Assembly (NCBI GenBank): GCA_027214385.1
Contig: JAPVXR010000004.1
Coordinates: 62,001-126,000, forward strand
Length of the DNA stretch: 64,000 nucleotides
Reading direction: 5' to 3'
Origin: Cryomorphaceae bacterium 1068
GTDB taxonomy: Bacteria > Bacteroidota > Bacteroidia > Flavobacteriales_D > Cryomorphaceae
Numbering within the stretch: position 1 is the stretch's first letter; each line of letters opens with the position of its first letter. The position numbers and the translations under genes were made by a program. Below are positions 27,973 to 36,705 of the stretch, piece after piece. The notes beneath the pieces were generated by a model. The model worked only from the letters and a program-made list of their open reading frames with translations. It had not been told where the DNA came from and ran no database searches.

Positions 27973-28525
27973 CTTCTAAAAAAAAATTACCTGATGGTTC
28001 AAGTATTTCATAGTTAGTAAAGTTTTCATCGGATTCCAAGCCTTTTCCCAGTAACACCATGCCGTCTCGGTATATGGTTACTAATTTATTGGTATATACT
28101 TTACCACTGTCTTGTTGCCAAATTAGTTCTTCAGTCAGCAGTTCTTCGTCCAGTCGGTTGACAAATACCACACTATCTCTGGCTATCATGAGCGCATTGT
28201 CACCTCTTATATACCCATTCATAGCTGTGAGTCTGCCATCAAACTCTCCTTTATCATCATAGAAAATCAACTCAAAACCATCCTCAATCAGGCTATAAGT
28301 TGAATCGCTGGTTTCAAATCGGAGTACCTTGCCTGCATTCAAAACATTGGAAACTTTTCCGGAGTCTGTGTAAGTATAAGTAACGATTGAAGTTGTTCTT
28401 ACAGGAGGGTTTTCCAAATCGGAAAAACTGAGGACTTCATCAATTTCGTTCCGAGTACAAGAAACAAAGAGACCGGCCAAGAGAATGACCGGTCCCAAAA
28501 TAAATATGACTCTTTTAAAATTCAC
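27965..28525 (-). CDS. lptC: LPS export ABC transporter periplasmic protein LptC
   Basis: A 186-residue LptC-like protein. It starts at GTG 28525 with an N-terminal hydrophobic stretch ending in LLAGLFVSC; Cys23 fits a lipobox, so this LptC may be lipidated rather than anchored by a helix as in E. coli. The remainder follows the beta-jellyroll pattern of LptC (DSTYSLIEDGFELIFYDDKGE and the LTAMNGYIRGDNALMIARDSV strands). LptC links LptB2FG to LptA to carry LPS across the periplasm. No other lpt gene is in the window. It lies 4 bp after the TPR gene stop. Confidence 0.88.
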   Translation of the reverse strand: MNFKRVIFILGPVILLAGLFVSCTRNEIDEVLSFSDLENPPVRTTSIVTYTYTDSGKVSNVLNAGKVLRFETSDSTYSLIEDGFELIFYDDKGEFDGRLTAMNGYIRGDNALMIARDSVVFVNRLDEELLTEELIWQQDSGKVYTNKLVTIYRDGMVLLGKGLESDENFTNYEILEPSGNFFLEDE

Positions 28526-28529
28526 CTGA

Positions 28530-29858
28530 TCAATCGCTCGATCTAGCGGTAGTCTTTTCTCCGAAACACTCCACCGTATATGAGGCGCCCTCTTCCAAAC
28601 CGTGAAAGAAAAGGTCCGTTTTCAGAGGGAAGTACTTTTTGTACCCCGCAATTTTCTGATTTGCTTTATCGGCGATGCTGCTGTCAGCATTTCTGGCTTT
28701 CTGGTAATAATCTACAGCTAACCAATAGGCGCCTGCTTTTCCCAATTTTCCATCGTCGCAAGATTTGGCCGAAGCTGCAACGGCGTCACCTATCAACATC
28801 AAAGCATCTCCGTTTCGTGGTTGATTAGCGAGGATTTTATTGGCAAAAGATCTGGCTTTCGAAGTATTGCCAATAATCACAGCTGATTGACCTGCTCTCA
28901 GGTAGTATTGATTTAAGTCAATACAATCTCCGCAAAGGTCAGCGGCCTCTTCGAAATAGTTTAGAGCGTCGCTGTATTCTTTAGCCTTCAACTTTTGAAT
29001 ACCTATTGAGTAAGCAGCTGAAGCTGTTGGCTTATCTGCATAAACTCTTTCCGCTATTTCAAGGTAGAGCGGGTCATCCGTGCAGTCCCTCTTATTCATT
29101 ACGGCCAAAGCCTTTTTATTCAACTCGATGTCATTTGGAGATTGAGCTATTCGCTCACCAAGTATTCTAATGATATCTTCACACTCAGCGATCTTAATGA
29201 AGAAGGCGTCCAAGTTTCCTTTCGCTTTTTCATAACGCCCTCGCTTCTTTTCATCATCGAGTTTAGCAATGTTGTATTCCAAGATATCAAGCACAGGCAT
29301 GTACTCAACAAGAAGGTCAGATTTCTCTACCTTTCCTTCTCTATACAACCCATATAAAGTCTGGTAATATTTAGAGGCAGCAATGGCATCTGTATTCATC
29401 CCCATCAACTCCATTGACTTCTTAAACATAGCGTTGGCCTCCTCAGCTCGTGACTCGTCGTATTTGTAAAGGTCGTTCGCTTTGTATGTAAGAACTTTTC
29501 CCTCTTCGTTAAAATTCTCGATACGCTTATCATATACCAGCATCAGCGTGTCGATGTATGCATTTCGTATATCTAATTTCGAAGAATCCTCATAAATTTC
29601 ATCCAATATATCTCCATAGAATTTTGCTCCATCGATGTAAAGGGTCTTGGCACTTTGAGGGCAAATCTCGAAAGCTGCTCTCCAAAAAGGCATTGCTTGA
29701 TCAGGCAGATTTTGATCTCGGTACTCTCGGTACAAAGACAAGTTCTTTTTACATTCTTCAACTTCTTCGGGCGTAGAACCATATTTACTATCGTCTTGTG
29801 CCCATCCACCTATTACGAGGAACCCTGAGAATAAGAGACTAAATAATTTCGCTTTCAT
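28530..29858 (-). CDS. Secreted tetratricopeptide-repeat protein
   Basis: A 442-residue exported protein (signal peptide ending GGWAQ at about residue 20). It is mostly helical and contains TPR-like units, for example SAAYSIGIQKLKAKEYSDAL then NYFEEAADLC (about 285-315), followed by YYLRAGQSAVIIGNTSKARS and a unit at about 350-400. TPR proteins scaffold complexes; here the partner may be an envelope-assembly component, given the neighbouring outer-membrane protein and LptC. In my recollection, coaX-OMP-TPR-lptC order recurs in Flavobacteriia. Molecular role unknown. Confidence 0.85.
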   Translation of the reverse strand: MKAKLFSLLFSGFLVIGGWAQDDSKYGSTPEEVEECKKNLSLYREYRDQNLPDQAMPFWRAAFEICPQSAKTLYIDGAKFYGDILDEIYEDSSKLDIRNAYIDTLMLVYDKRIENFNEEGKVLTYKANDLYKYDESRAEEANAMFKKSMELMGMNTDAIAASKYYQTLYGLYREGKVEKSDLLVEYMPVLDILEYNIAKLDDEKKRGRYEKAKGNLDAFFIKIAECEDIIRILGERIAQSPNDIELNKKALAVMNKRDCTDDPLYLEIAERVYADKPTASAAYSIGIQKLKAKEYSDALNYFEEAADLCGDCIDLNQYYLRAGQSAVIIGNTSKARSFANKILANQPRNGDALMLIGDAVAASAKSCDDGKLGKAGAYWLAVDYYQKARNADSSIADKANQKIAGYKKYFPLKTDLFFHGLEEGASYTVECFGEKTTARSSD

Positions 29859-29868
29859 ATTTTAATTG

Positions 29869-31251
29869 TTAATCATACTTAGGTTGAACAAACCATCGGT
29901 TTCGGAAGTGCGGTGTAAATGAAAAACCGCCCATAATCCTAATGTAGGTTTCTTGTATTAATCCATCTTGCGTCGTTCCGTACTCTCCGTACTCAGCTCC
30001 CACATGGAATGAAGACTTAGTTAAGCCTCGACGAAAATGCAACGGCAATGTCATCCCAAAACTCATGCCAATATCTTCTATTTCCGTATCTCTAAGGGTT
30101 AGATTGGTTTGGGCGTATTTGAAACCGAGTCGGTATTCAATTGTTTCCATATAGTTACTACTCGCCAATTTTGGCGTCCATTCTATACCAGTACTTACTT
30201 GCTGACTATTATTGAAGTCTGCTTGAAGATTGTTTCCTTCAAAGTCCACATCATATTCCTCCCAATTCGTTAAAGAATAGTCAGTCGCCCACCGAAATCT
30301 CATTCTCTTTCTATTGACGAAATCCAATACACCTCCTACCGTGAAGGATGAGGGCAAGCGAATTGTACCTTTTTGTCTCACTGCTGAAACAATGGTATCC
30401 TGCGATACAGTAGCTCCATTTGAAAAAAGCCTGAAGTTATTCGCATATCGGTTTTGCTCAGCGTTAACGTCATTTCCAAAGGTATAGACAGCCCCAAATA
30501 GAAATTTGATGTAAGACGGATTGCTAATTGTTTTCTTTTTTATGTTGGTCTGCCCATGAACTCCTATTTCAAAGGTTACATCTCGAATCAAAATACTCTC
30601 AGAATCCTCGAAACCGAGCGCATCTAAATCCTCTAGATAACTCAGTCTTCGGCTGTTTGTGATGGTACCGAAATTATAATTCAACTGACCTCCAAGAGCG
30701 AGTGCCGTAACGTTATTGGCAGTGTCCACTTTGTGGTAAACACTGACTCCAGTTCCAAAGTATCCTTGACTGATACCTCCATCGCCAAAATAATTAGCCA
30801 AATACAGTCCTACCTCTTCTGACTCTTCGAAGACAAAAACATCATAACCAACACTGGTTAATGGAACCAAACCGATATTAAGTGCCCACTTTCCTCTTTT
30901 AATAGGAAAGCTCAAACTGAGGTTATTTATCTCAAAATTTCGATTATCAAACTGATCTACATTTGTTTCGAAGGTCGAGATATTACCCTTACCAGCAGTC
31001 TCAAAAATCGGCTCCATGTAATAAGCCGATGCTGCGGGGTTAATCAAATTCATCTTGTAAGGATCAATTAAGGCAACACCACTTCCCCCCATACCAAATT
31101 GTGATACTGATTGTCTTGGATTCACCAAGCCAGGTCCAAAAATGGAGTATGGTGATACTAGATCGGATTGGGAAAAGGCTACATTAATTAAAAGGATCAT
31201 TCCGATTAACGGAATACACTTTTTAGCCCATGTTATAGATAAGAATTTCAT
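29869..31251 (-). CDS. Outer-membrane protein, OmpP1/FadL-like barrel
   Basis: A 460-residue exported beta-barrel protein. After a signal peptide (to about residue 28), it has SPYSIFGPGLV and FGMGGSGVALIDPYKMNLINPAASAYY, the NPA-type opening seen in FadL/PorV-like barrels of Bacteroidota. Many alternating amphipathic strands follow (INNLSLSFPIKRGKWALNIG, TVGGVLDFVNRKRMRFRWATDY, HFRRGLTKSSFHVGAEYGEYG). Hydrophobic-compound uptake or a structural role are both possible. Its start overlaps the end of coaX by 29 bp, so the two genes are translationally linked. Confidence 0.82.
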   Translation of the reverse strand: MKFLSITWAKKCIPLIGMILLINVAFSQSDLVSPYSIFGPGLVNPRQSVSQFGMGGSGVALIDPYKMNLINPAASAYYMEPIFETAGKGNISTFETNVDQFDNRNFEINNLSLSFPIKRGKWALNIGLVPLTSVGYDVFVFEESEEVGLYLANYFGDGGISQGYFGTGVSVYHKVDTANNVTALALGGQLNYNFGTITNSRRLSYLEDLDALGFEDSESILIRDVTFEIGVHGQTNIKKKTISNPSYIKFLFGAVYTFGNDVNAEQNRYANNFRLFSNGATVSQDTIVSAVRQKGTIRLPSSFTVGGVLDFVNRKRMRFRWATDYSLTNWEEYDVDFEGNNLQADFNNSQQVSTGIEWTPKLASSNYMETIEYRLGFKYAQTNLTLRDTEIEDIGMSFGMTLPLHFRRGLTKSSFHVGAEYGEYGTTQDGLIQETYIRIMGGFSFTPHFRNRWFVQPKYD

Positions 31252-31978
31252 GTAATCCCCGTAGGGTTAAATAAGGGTCTGCAAAGATGATATTTTTAAA
31301 TGCTTTCTCAAAGTATGTGAAATCTCCTCCGGTAGCCACTACAACGAGGTTATCATATCTATTATTTCCTTCTTCAATATAATGGAGAATTTCAGCTTCA
31401 ACTCCTTGCAAAACACCTGCCACCATACTTCCTCTGGTTGTGTTCCCCGGCCATACCTTCTCCGTATTTCGCCAGCTTTCAATAAGAGGAAGCCTTTTGG
31501 TCATTTTACTCATGCTCTTAAAACGCATTTGTAGGCCAGGAGCTATGGCTCCTCCGAGATATGTCCCGTCTTCGCGAACCAAATCATACTTTATGCAAGT
31601 ACCGAAATCGATGACCAACACATTTCTTTGGTGATGAAATTTAGATGCAAATACCGCATTCGCTAATCGATCAGTACCCAGAGTACTAATAGATTTGTAG
31701 TCTACAATTAAAGGAACATTAATGTTTGGCGTCATTAAAATAAACTCGAGTCTTTGATCCAAGCCATTCAAAAGTCCTTCTCGAAGCTTACTGACATTGC
31801 TCATAATGGCCCTGCTTGCTGAGGACTCATCAATTACATCGAGCACCTTTTTCTTTGATTTATTGGAGATACTGAGTACTCCATCTAGCTTTGAATCAGT
31901 GAAAAGCGCCACCTTCATCCGCGTGTTGCCGACATCAATTACAACATCTGATTTTTGTTTATTTGACTCTTTGTTCAC
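31223..31978 (-). CDS. coaX: Type III pantothenate kinase
   Basis: A 251-residue CoaX that phosphorylates pantothenate, the first step of coenzyme A synthesis. The ASKHA-fold motifs are clear: VIDVGNTRMK (phosphate loop, Asp15), LGTDRLANAVFA (GTDR at 101-104), LVIDFGTCIKYDLV (Asp124) and GGAIAPGLQMRF. The start is GTG 31978. It heads the minus-strand envelope cluster, an arrangement with no obvious metabolic reason. A near-consensus -7 box (ATATTTTG, 31991-31984) lies 5 bp ahead, divergent from the tRNA-Phe promoter. Confidence 0.95.
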   Translation of the reverse strand: MNKESNKQKSDVVIDVGNTRMKVALFTDSKLDGVLSISNKSKKKVLDVIDESSASRAIMSNVSKLREGLLNGLDQRLEFILMTPNINVPLIVDYKSISTLGTDRLANAVFASKFHHQRNVLVIDFGTCIKYDLVREDGTYLGGAIAPGLQMRFKSMSKMTKRLPLIESWRNTEKVWPGNTTRGSMVAGVLQGVEAEILHYIEEGNNRYDNLVVVATGGDFTYFEKAFKNIIFADPYLTLRGLHEILIYNMG

Positions 31979-32003
31979 TTTTTCAAAATATCCTTTATAT
32001 TTG
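31971..32003 (+). promoter_or_regulatory. tRNA-Phe promoter
   Basis: TTTG ending at 31973 supplies the -33 element, and TATATTTG at 31996-32003 matches TAnnTTTG exactly, with a 22-bp spacer. The box ends 14 bp before the mature tRNA 5' end, leaving a short leader for RNase P. The region also contains the coaX start on the other strand. Confidence 0.7.
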
Positions 32004-32017
32004 CGCCCTGCTTAAAG

Positions 32018-32090
32018 GGTGATGTAGCTCAGTCGGTAGAGCAAAGGACTGAAAATCCTTGTGTCGGCGGTTCGATTCCGTCCATCACCA
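32018..32090 (+). tRNA. tRNA-Phe (GAA)
   Basis: A 73-nt cloverleaf. The acceptor arms GGTGATG (32018-32024) and CATCACC (32083-32089) pair fully, with discriminator A at 32090. The anticodon stem is AAGGA/TCCTT around the loop CTGAAAA, giving anticodon GAA at 32051-32053. The T arm GGCGG/CCGTC closes the TTCGATT loop and has one G-T pair. CCA is not encoded, so it must be added by CCA-adding enzyme. Confidence 0.98.
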
Positions 32091-32097
32091 CAGCAAC

Positions 32098-32130
32098 AAA
32101 GGGACTCAATTATTGAGTCCCTTTTTCTTT
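32098..32130 (+). terminator. Rho-independent terminator after tRNA-Phe
   Basis: AAAGGGACTCAA (32098-32109) and TTGAGTCCCTTT (32113-32124) form a perfect 12-bp stem with a 3-nt loop, followed by further T residues. It ends the tRNA transcript. The convergent methyltransferase gene terminates inside it: its TAA stop is read from the loop positions (32112-32110). Confidence 0.9.
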
Positions 32131-32883
32131 GCCCAAATAGTATATCACCTCTTCTTTTTGCAGCCTGAACTTCTCGCGAAGTTCTTCATTAATCTCCTGT
32201 ACATAGTGGTCACGCTTTACGCTAAAGTCAGCCTTTTCAAGCCTCTCTGGATAATCCGTCCCATATAGTCGCACGTGATCTTTCTGCCAATAGTGCTTCT
32301 CGCGATCTTCAGGTGTCACTATTGAGGCATCTTGATAAGTCTCTGTTCGAGAGTAATCAATAGGAACTTGCATAATCGCCCATCCTCCCGGTTTCAAGAC
32401 TCGATTCAACTCACGCATGCATTGCAGATCATCCTCAACGTGTTCCATTACATGATTACAAATGATTACATCAAACTTGTTGTCCTCAAATGGAATATCA
32501 TGAAGATCAAAATGATACTCAGCTAAAGGTGATTCTAAATCTCCTGTGAAGTAGTTGATGTTTTTAAGTTTTTTGAACCGCCCGTAAAAACACTGTTCAG
32601 GTGCAATGTGTAAGACATCCAAGTTGTCTCTGAAAAAATTGGTTTTCTGATTAAGATAAAGCCAGAGCAATCGATGTCGCTCAAGTGAAAGGCAATGCGG
32701 ACAGAGTACATTTTGACGCAGAGCAGTCTTTGATCCATAAGATAAAAACTTACTGAAGGAGTGTTTGCAAACAGGGCATTCCACGGCATTACCGCGATAC
32801 AGAAGAGGAGCAATCAACCGAAAAACGTAACTGAGCCTGATCAGCAAGGGCCGCGGAAGAGTATTGAGTAGAAATCGAAACAT
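32110..32883 (-). CDS. Class I SAM-dependent methyltransferase with N-terminal zinc ribbon
   Basis: A 257-residue protein. Residues about 36-64 carry two CxxC pairs (CPVC at 36-39, CPHC at 61-64), a likely zinc ribbon. The following methyltransferase core is of the Methyltransf_11 type: FDLHDIPFEDNKFDVIICNH, then VMEHVEDDLQCMRELNRVLKPGGW and IMQVPIDY. The usual Gly-rich SAM loop is replaced by VLHIAPEQCFYGRF. The substrate is unknown; related proteins occur in polysaccharide and glycolipid loci. The first 30 residues are hydrophobic and basic (LLIRLSYVFRLIAPLLY), so membrane association is possible. Its 3' codons form part of the tRNA-Phe terminator. Confidence 0.87.
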   Translation of the reverse strand: MFRFLLNTLPRPLLIRLSYVFRLIAPLLYRGNAVECPVCKHSFSKFLSYGSKTALRQNVLCPHCLSLERHRLLWLYLNQKTNFFRDNLDVLHIAPEQCFYGRFKKLKNINYFTGDLESPLAEYHFDLHDIPFEDNKFDVIICNHVMEHVEDDLQCMRELNRVLKPGGWAIMQVPIDYSRTETYQDASIVTPEDREKHYWQKDHVRLYGTDYPERLEKADFSVKRDHYVQEINEELREKFRLQKEEVIYYLGKEKGTQ

Positions 32884-32902
32884 TTTTTTTTCAGACGAAT
32901 GC

Positions 32903-32910
32903 CAAATGTA
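32903..32910 (-). promoter_or_regulatory. Candidate -7 box for the methyltransferase gene
   Basis: On the minus strand TACATTTG matches TAnnTTTG exactly and ends 19 bp before the ATG at 32883. No TTG is seen at the expected -33 distance. It is divergent from the box at 32954-32961. Confidence 0.4.
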
Positions 32911-32953
32911 TTTAAAAATGAAATAGGACTGGACTGACGGTGTACTGTATTCG

Positions 32954-32961
32954 TATATTTG
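32954..32961 (+). promoter_or_regulatory. Candidate -7 box for the secreted protein/histidine kinase pair
   Basis: TATATTTG matches TAnnTTTG exactly and ends 14 bp before the ATG at 32976. CTG at 32934-32936, 17 bp upstream, is a weak -33 candidate. Confidence 0.45.
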
Positions 32962-32975
32962 AAAAAAAGTAAAAG

Positions 32976-33395
32976 ATGAAGCGATCTATTCTACTCACAC
33001 TATTTATGGCTACGACGGTTTTTGCCTTTTCTCAAAAAGTGAAAATGTCTAAGGATGCCAAAGAAAAATATGTGAGTCAAGAAGTTATAGCAAAAGAGCG
33101 TGCTGATGAAAATAAAATGGCCGTATATGCCATTCTGAGAACAGAATCAGAAACAGGAAGTAATTTTGTGCAGATTAGGCTGGATGAAAGCAGCAAAGAA
33201 CTTCCAACCAAAGCATCGACCATGAGCTTTCCGGAATTAGAGAAGTTAACAAGAGGGAAGTTTTCTGACAAAGCAGAAATCGATCTCCTTAACTATTTAG
33301 CTGAAGAGGGTTGGGAAGTAGTCGCAGTCGAAAATGAAAGCGAGAAAAAGCTAGTCAAGCGTAAATACTATCTGAGAAAGATGGTATCATTATAG
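32976..33395 (+). CDS. Small secreted protein with a DUF4177-like C-terminal segment
   Basis: A 139-residue protein with a signal peptide (MKRSILLTLFMATTVFAFSQ). The C-terminal part contains LLNYLAEEGWEVVAVENE followed by a basic YYLRK strand. The xxLNxxGxEGWEvV pattern is that of the small DUF4177 family. No catalytic residues are visible. It is followed after 10 bp by a membrane histidine kinase, so the two genes are probably co-transcribed; the secreted protein could be a ligand, a modulator or simply a target of the same pathway (inference). Confidence 0.75.
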   Translation: MKRSILLTLFMATTVFAFSQKVKMSKDAKEKYVSQEVIAKERADENKMAVYAILRTESETGSNFVQIRLDESSKELPTKASTMSFPELEKLTRGKFSDKAEIDLLNYLAEEGWEVVAVENESEKKLVKRKYYLRKMVSL

Positions 33396-33405
33396 ACCAC
33401 TACTC

Positions 33406-34329
33406 ATGGCAAAGACGCCAAATGACCGCAGGGTATCCCTGCTTTTCTATCTTCTCACGCTGTATATTCTTGTTCAGTTTTCTTGGTGGGCATATCTGCT
33501 TATTGATCTGAACAAGCTTTACTATGCTTCCGAAGGTACTGAAACGGTCAACTTAAAAATTTGGATGGTCCTAGGAGAGGGAGCAGTTTTCCTTGTCTTT
33601 TTACTTGGTGGATTATTCATCATGCAACGGACGATCAGAAAGGAAATAAATCTTGTCAGGCAACAAAGAAATTTTCTACTCTCCATCACTCATGAGTTAA
33701 AAACTCCTCTTGCCGCCATTAAATTAGGGATCCAAACCTTACAGAAAAGAAAGGATTTGAGACCTGAACAGCGTGAGCCTCTGGAAAAAACAGCGCTGGC
33801 AAATACCGAAAGGCTTCATAGCTTAATTGACAATGTTTTGTTGGCCACACGAATAGAAAGTGATCAACACCCTTTGTACTTGAACCCGACCAACCTCTCT
33901 GAAAAAACTGAGCAAATCTGCCAAGAGACAGAAATAGCATTGGGAAAAACAGGAATGATAGATCGTGATATTGAAACGGGTGTAACTACTAACATTGATG
34001 GAAATGCCTACGAGTCTATTCTAGTCAACCTCATTGAGAATGCTTTTAAATATGGAGAAAATCGAAGTATTGGGGTCTCTTTGAAAAACGATGGCGACCA
34101 AGTATATCTGTCAGTAGATGATGGAGGCATTGGCATACCGGTGAAAGAGCGAAAGAAAGTTTTTGATAAATTTTACCGCATGGGAAACGAAGAAACCCGC
34201 TCCAAAAAAGGAACGGGTCTCGGTTTATTTATCGTTAAAGAGTTGGTATCGCTGCATCAGGGAAAGATCAGTATCAGTGACAGCCCTTCAAAAGGGGCGC
34301 GATTCACTGTGTCGCTGCCGCTCTCTTAA
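33406..34329 (+). CDS. Membrane sensor histidine kinase (orphan)
   Basis: A 307-residue sensor kinase. Two helices (about 11-33 and 53-73) flank a short periplasmic loop of about 20 residues, too small for a folded ligand domain. HisKA follows with the phospho-acceptor His96 in SITHELKTP, then HATPase_c with N-box NLIENAFKYG (about 208-217), G1 DDGGIG (238-243) and G2 KGTGLGL (268-274). No response regulator is adjacent, and the gene converges with a large secreted protein. The small sensor loop suggests sensing through the membrane or via an accessory protein, possibly the secreted protein encoded just upstream. Confidence 0.93.
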   Translation: MAKTPNDRRVSLLFYLLTLYILVQFSWWAYLLIDLNKLYYASEGTETVNLKIWMVLGEGAVFLVFLLGGLFIMQRTIRKEINLVRQQRNFLLSITHELKTPLAAIKLGIQTLQKRKDLRPEQREPLEKTALANTERLHSLIDNVLLATRIESDQHPLYLNPTNLSEKTEQICQETEIALGKTGMIDRDIETGVTTNIDGNAYESILVNLIENAFKYGENRSIGVSLKNDGDQVYLSVDDGGIGIPVKERKKVFDKFYRMGNEETRSKKGTGLGLFIVKELVSLHQGKISISDSPSKGARFTVSLPLS

Positions 34330-34340
34330 CTAAATACTTT

Positions 34341-36674
34341 TTATTCGCTCCCACCTACTACTTCCAGATTTCCTTGAGTTGTGCACTCTCCGCCGTCAAT
34401 ATTGACAATGTAGAAGTACGTTCCATCAGAAAATCCGTCCGCTGAAAAGCCTTGAGAAACCGTAGCTTCTCCCGTACCGGCATCGTAGCTGCTGTTTTCG
34501 TAAATCAACTTACCCCAGCGGTCGTAGATCAATACGCTTGCGTTTTCAAAGGCATTAATACCAGGCACTACAAATACTTCATTTTGACCATCACCATTCG
34601 GTGTAATAATATTAGGCAAAGGGTTAAGTTTAATGAATGGCACTCTCACCGAAGCAGTATCTTCTCCTATTGACAAGTCGAGATTTGTTCCATCAGAGGA
34701 AACCATGCTATAACCCAATCTATGGCATCTATCCTGAACCGTCAGCGTGAATGTATTAAATCCTGAACCTGCCGTAATAAAGGTGGTCTGAGTATTTGGA
34801 CCAAATCCATCGGTGAAACTGGATTCGCCTTCAGAAATCTCCCATTGATATGTGAAGTCATCACCACCTCCAACTGTCTCAGCAGTGAGTTCTACGGGTT
34901 CTATTGGACAATTGTCAATGATTGGCCCAAAAGAAACTGCCAACGAATCGTAAGTGGGGTAATTGATCACAATGGAATCTCTCACTTGTACTCCACAGGA
35001 ATCGATCAAGGTTAAAAATACGTCAAGATTGGGTGTAAATGCTTGGACAATTTGATTGATGTCTGCCACCTCAATCTCTGGCAAAATAGGATAGTTGTTC
35101 CCATTAGCATCTGTCCAGAGATAAACGTATGGAGGGTTACCATCCGATGCAGAAGCAGAAAGATCCACCGGCTCATTAGGACATGTAGGCCCTACAAAGG
35201 GCAATATTCCCCCGGCCAAAGGAGGTTGTAATGAATTCGTGACGGTAATGGTATCATAAACAAATAAGAACTGACACCTATCTGAAATCTCAACTACATA
35301 CTGTTCTTCATCTGCAGGAAGAGGCACCAATATAGACGATCCATCAATATCACCGGCTAGATCAATCCAGTCATACCGTATATCCTCAACACCACCTGTT
35401 ACTTCTACACTGATAAGCACAGAGTCCTGAGGACAAAAGATATTCGGATTCTCAAATTCTGAAAAAATAGGAACCGGTGGGGCAATAGGTATTGAAAGCA
35501 TTACAGTATCTATTCCTCCGCAGGTTTCATAAATTGCATTTATCACCAAGAACAAGGTGTCCGTGATATTTGGGTTGATCGTTTGAATGTAAAATGCCAA
35601 ACTATCTACACCTGATGGGAAGTTATCAGGAAGATCACCATCTACAATGAAGTCGATACCTTCTGTTGCAGTTCCGGTATATTGAAACTCGATGTCACCG
35701 ATAGTCGCACCTTCCGGTCGGGTCAATGAAACCAATGGTCCTGAGCACCCTGCTACCGCAATTGAGTCCAACCCTTCTTGATCTACTACGTCACCATCCA
35801 GAAATTCGGGCTGAAAGGAGAGATCAAGCTGACCAAAAGCCTGAAAAGATCCTGCCTCGAGAAACACTCCTGAATCCAAGGCTCCATCAAATGCATCACC
35901 GATGGCCAATTTGATATGATACTCTTCACCACACAATACGGCTGCTTCGGCAGTAAGGGTGACTGTCATACCTGGAAATTGCACATCACCTGTAGGAAGA
36001 CCTCCGTTGTCTACAAAATACTGACTATCCTCAATCCAATTTGGGTTTGCCGCCTCACATGTGGCAGGGTCCCCTCCTCCTGTTGCAGCTCCGCCGTTCA
36101 CTGTATTGATTGCTACAGGAATATCCGTATCAGGAATTAATGCAATGTTAATCGCATCACTCGTAAAAGGTCCTGATATTCCAGGCCCACTCAAGAAGAA
36201 ACCGAAGGCATCATTGAAATTTGTACAGGTATAACCAGGATATTCGTTCGAAGCAAATACGTAGTTGAACTTGAGTGAATCTGAGCTTACGACGAAGTCA
36301 AACTCCAATACTGCAGCATCGTTTATATTTTGACCCGATATTGCAACTAGATCAGGGTCATTGGTTATTGGATTCGTAGGGCCAGGACCCGCAAATGTAC
36401 CTGTAACCTGATCAACCGCATTTCCTGAGACCATTACAACCCCTTCATCGAAATCTATGACGGTACTTGTTCCTTCAAACAAACCTATTTGAACATTTAC
36501 CTCATCGGCAGGCTCACCATTAAACGTAATATTAGTAGCCTGAACACCTTCTCCCAAGAGGAAGTTGTTAACCAAATCCTCAACTGTAATAGTATTATCA
36601 ACGGAAACCTGAGCTGATACTGACCCTGTCAGAATAGCAAAAACAAAAATAATAAGATGCTTAGCGAATTTCAT
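34341..36674 (-). CDS. Choice-of-anchor L / T9SS type-B sorted surface protein
   Basis: A 777-residue exported protein with a signal peptide (to about residue 21). Residues about 25-285 form a choice-of-anchor L domain (EDLVNNFLLGEGVQATNITF, NDAFGFFLSGPG, INIALIPDTDIPVAINTVNG). Calx-beta-like and Ig-like modules make up the middle. The last about 90 residues (IITPNGDGQNEVFVV, VLIYDRWGKLIYE, DGTYFYIVN) are the gliding-motility-associated C-terminal domain that directs secretion through the type IX system (type-B sorting). Such proteins are exported and attached to, or released from, the cell surface and often act as adhesins. It is a paralogue of the larger neighbour at 36706-39426 and starts 31 bp after that gene's stop. 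Confidence 0.93.
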   Translation of the reverse strand: MKFAKHLIIFVFAILTGSVSAQVSVDNTITVEDLVNNFLLGEGVQATNITFNGEPADEVNVQIGLFEGTSTVIDFDEGVVMVSGNAVDQVTGTFAGPGPTNPITNDPDLVAISGQNINDAAVLEFDFVVSSDSLKFNYVFASNEYPGYTCTNFNDAFGFFLSGPGISGPFTSDAINIALIPDTDIPVAINTVNGGAATGGGDPATCEAANPNWIEDSQYFVDNGGLPTGDVQFPGMTVTLTAEAAVLCGEEYHIKLAIGDAFDGALDSGVFLEAGSFQAFGQLDLSFQPEFLDGDVVDQEGLDSIAVAGCSGPLVSLTRPEGATIGDIEFQYTGTATEGIDFIVDGDLPDNFPSGVDSLAFYIQTINPNITDTLFLVINAIYETCGGIDTVMLSIPIAPPVPIFSEFENPNIFCPQDSVLISVEVTGGVEDIRYDWIDLAGDIDGSSILVPLPADEEQYVVEISDRCQFLFVYDTITVTNSLQPPLAGGILPFVGPTCPNEPVDLSASASDGNPPYVYLWTDANGNNYPILPEIEVADINQIVQAFTPNLDVFLTLIDSCGVQVRDSIVINYPTYDSLAVSFGPIIDNCPIEPVELTAETVGGGDDFTYQWEISEGESSFTDGFGPNTQTTFITAGSGFNTFTLTVQDRCHRLGYSMVSSDGTNLDLSIGEDTASVRVPFIKLNPLPNIITPNGDGQNEVFVVPGINAFENASVLIYDRWGKLIYENSSYDAGTGEATVSQGFSADGFSDGTYFYIVNIDGGECTTQGNLEVVGGSE

Positions 36675-36705
36675 GTAGTAGTAATTAAGGCCTGTAAATC
36701 TAAAC

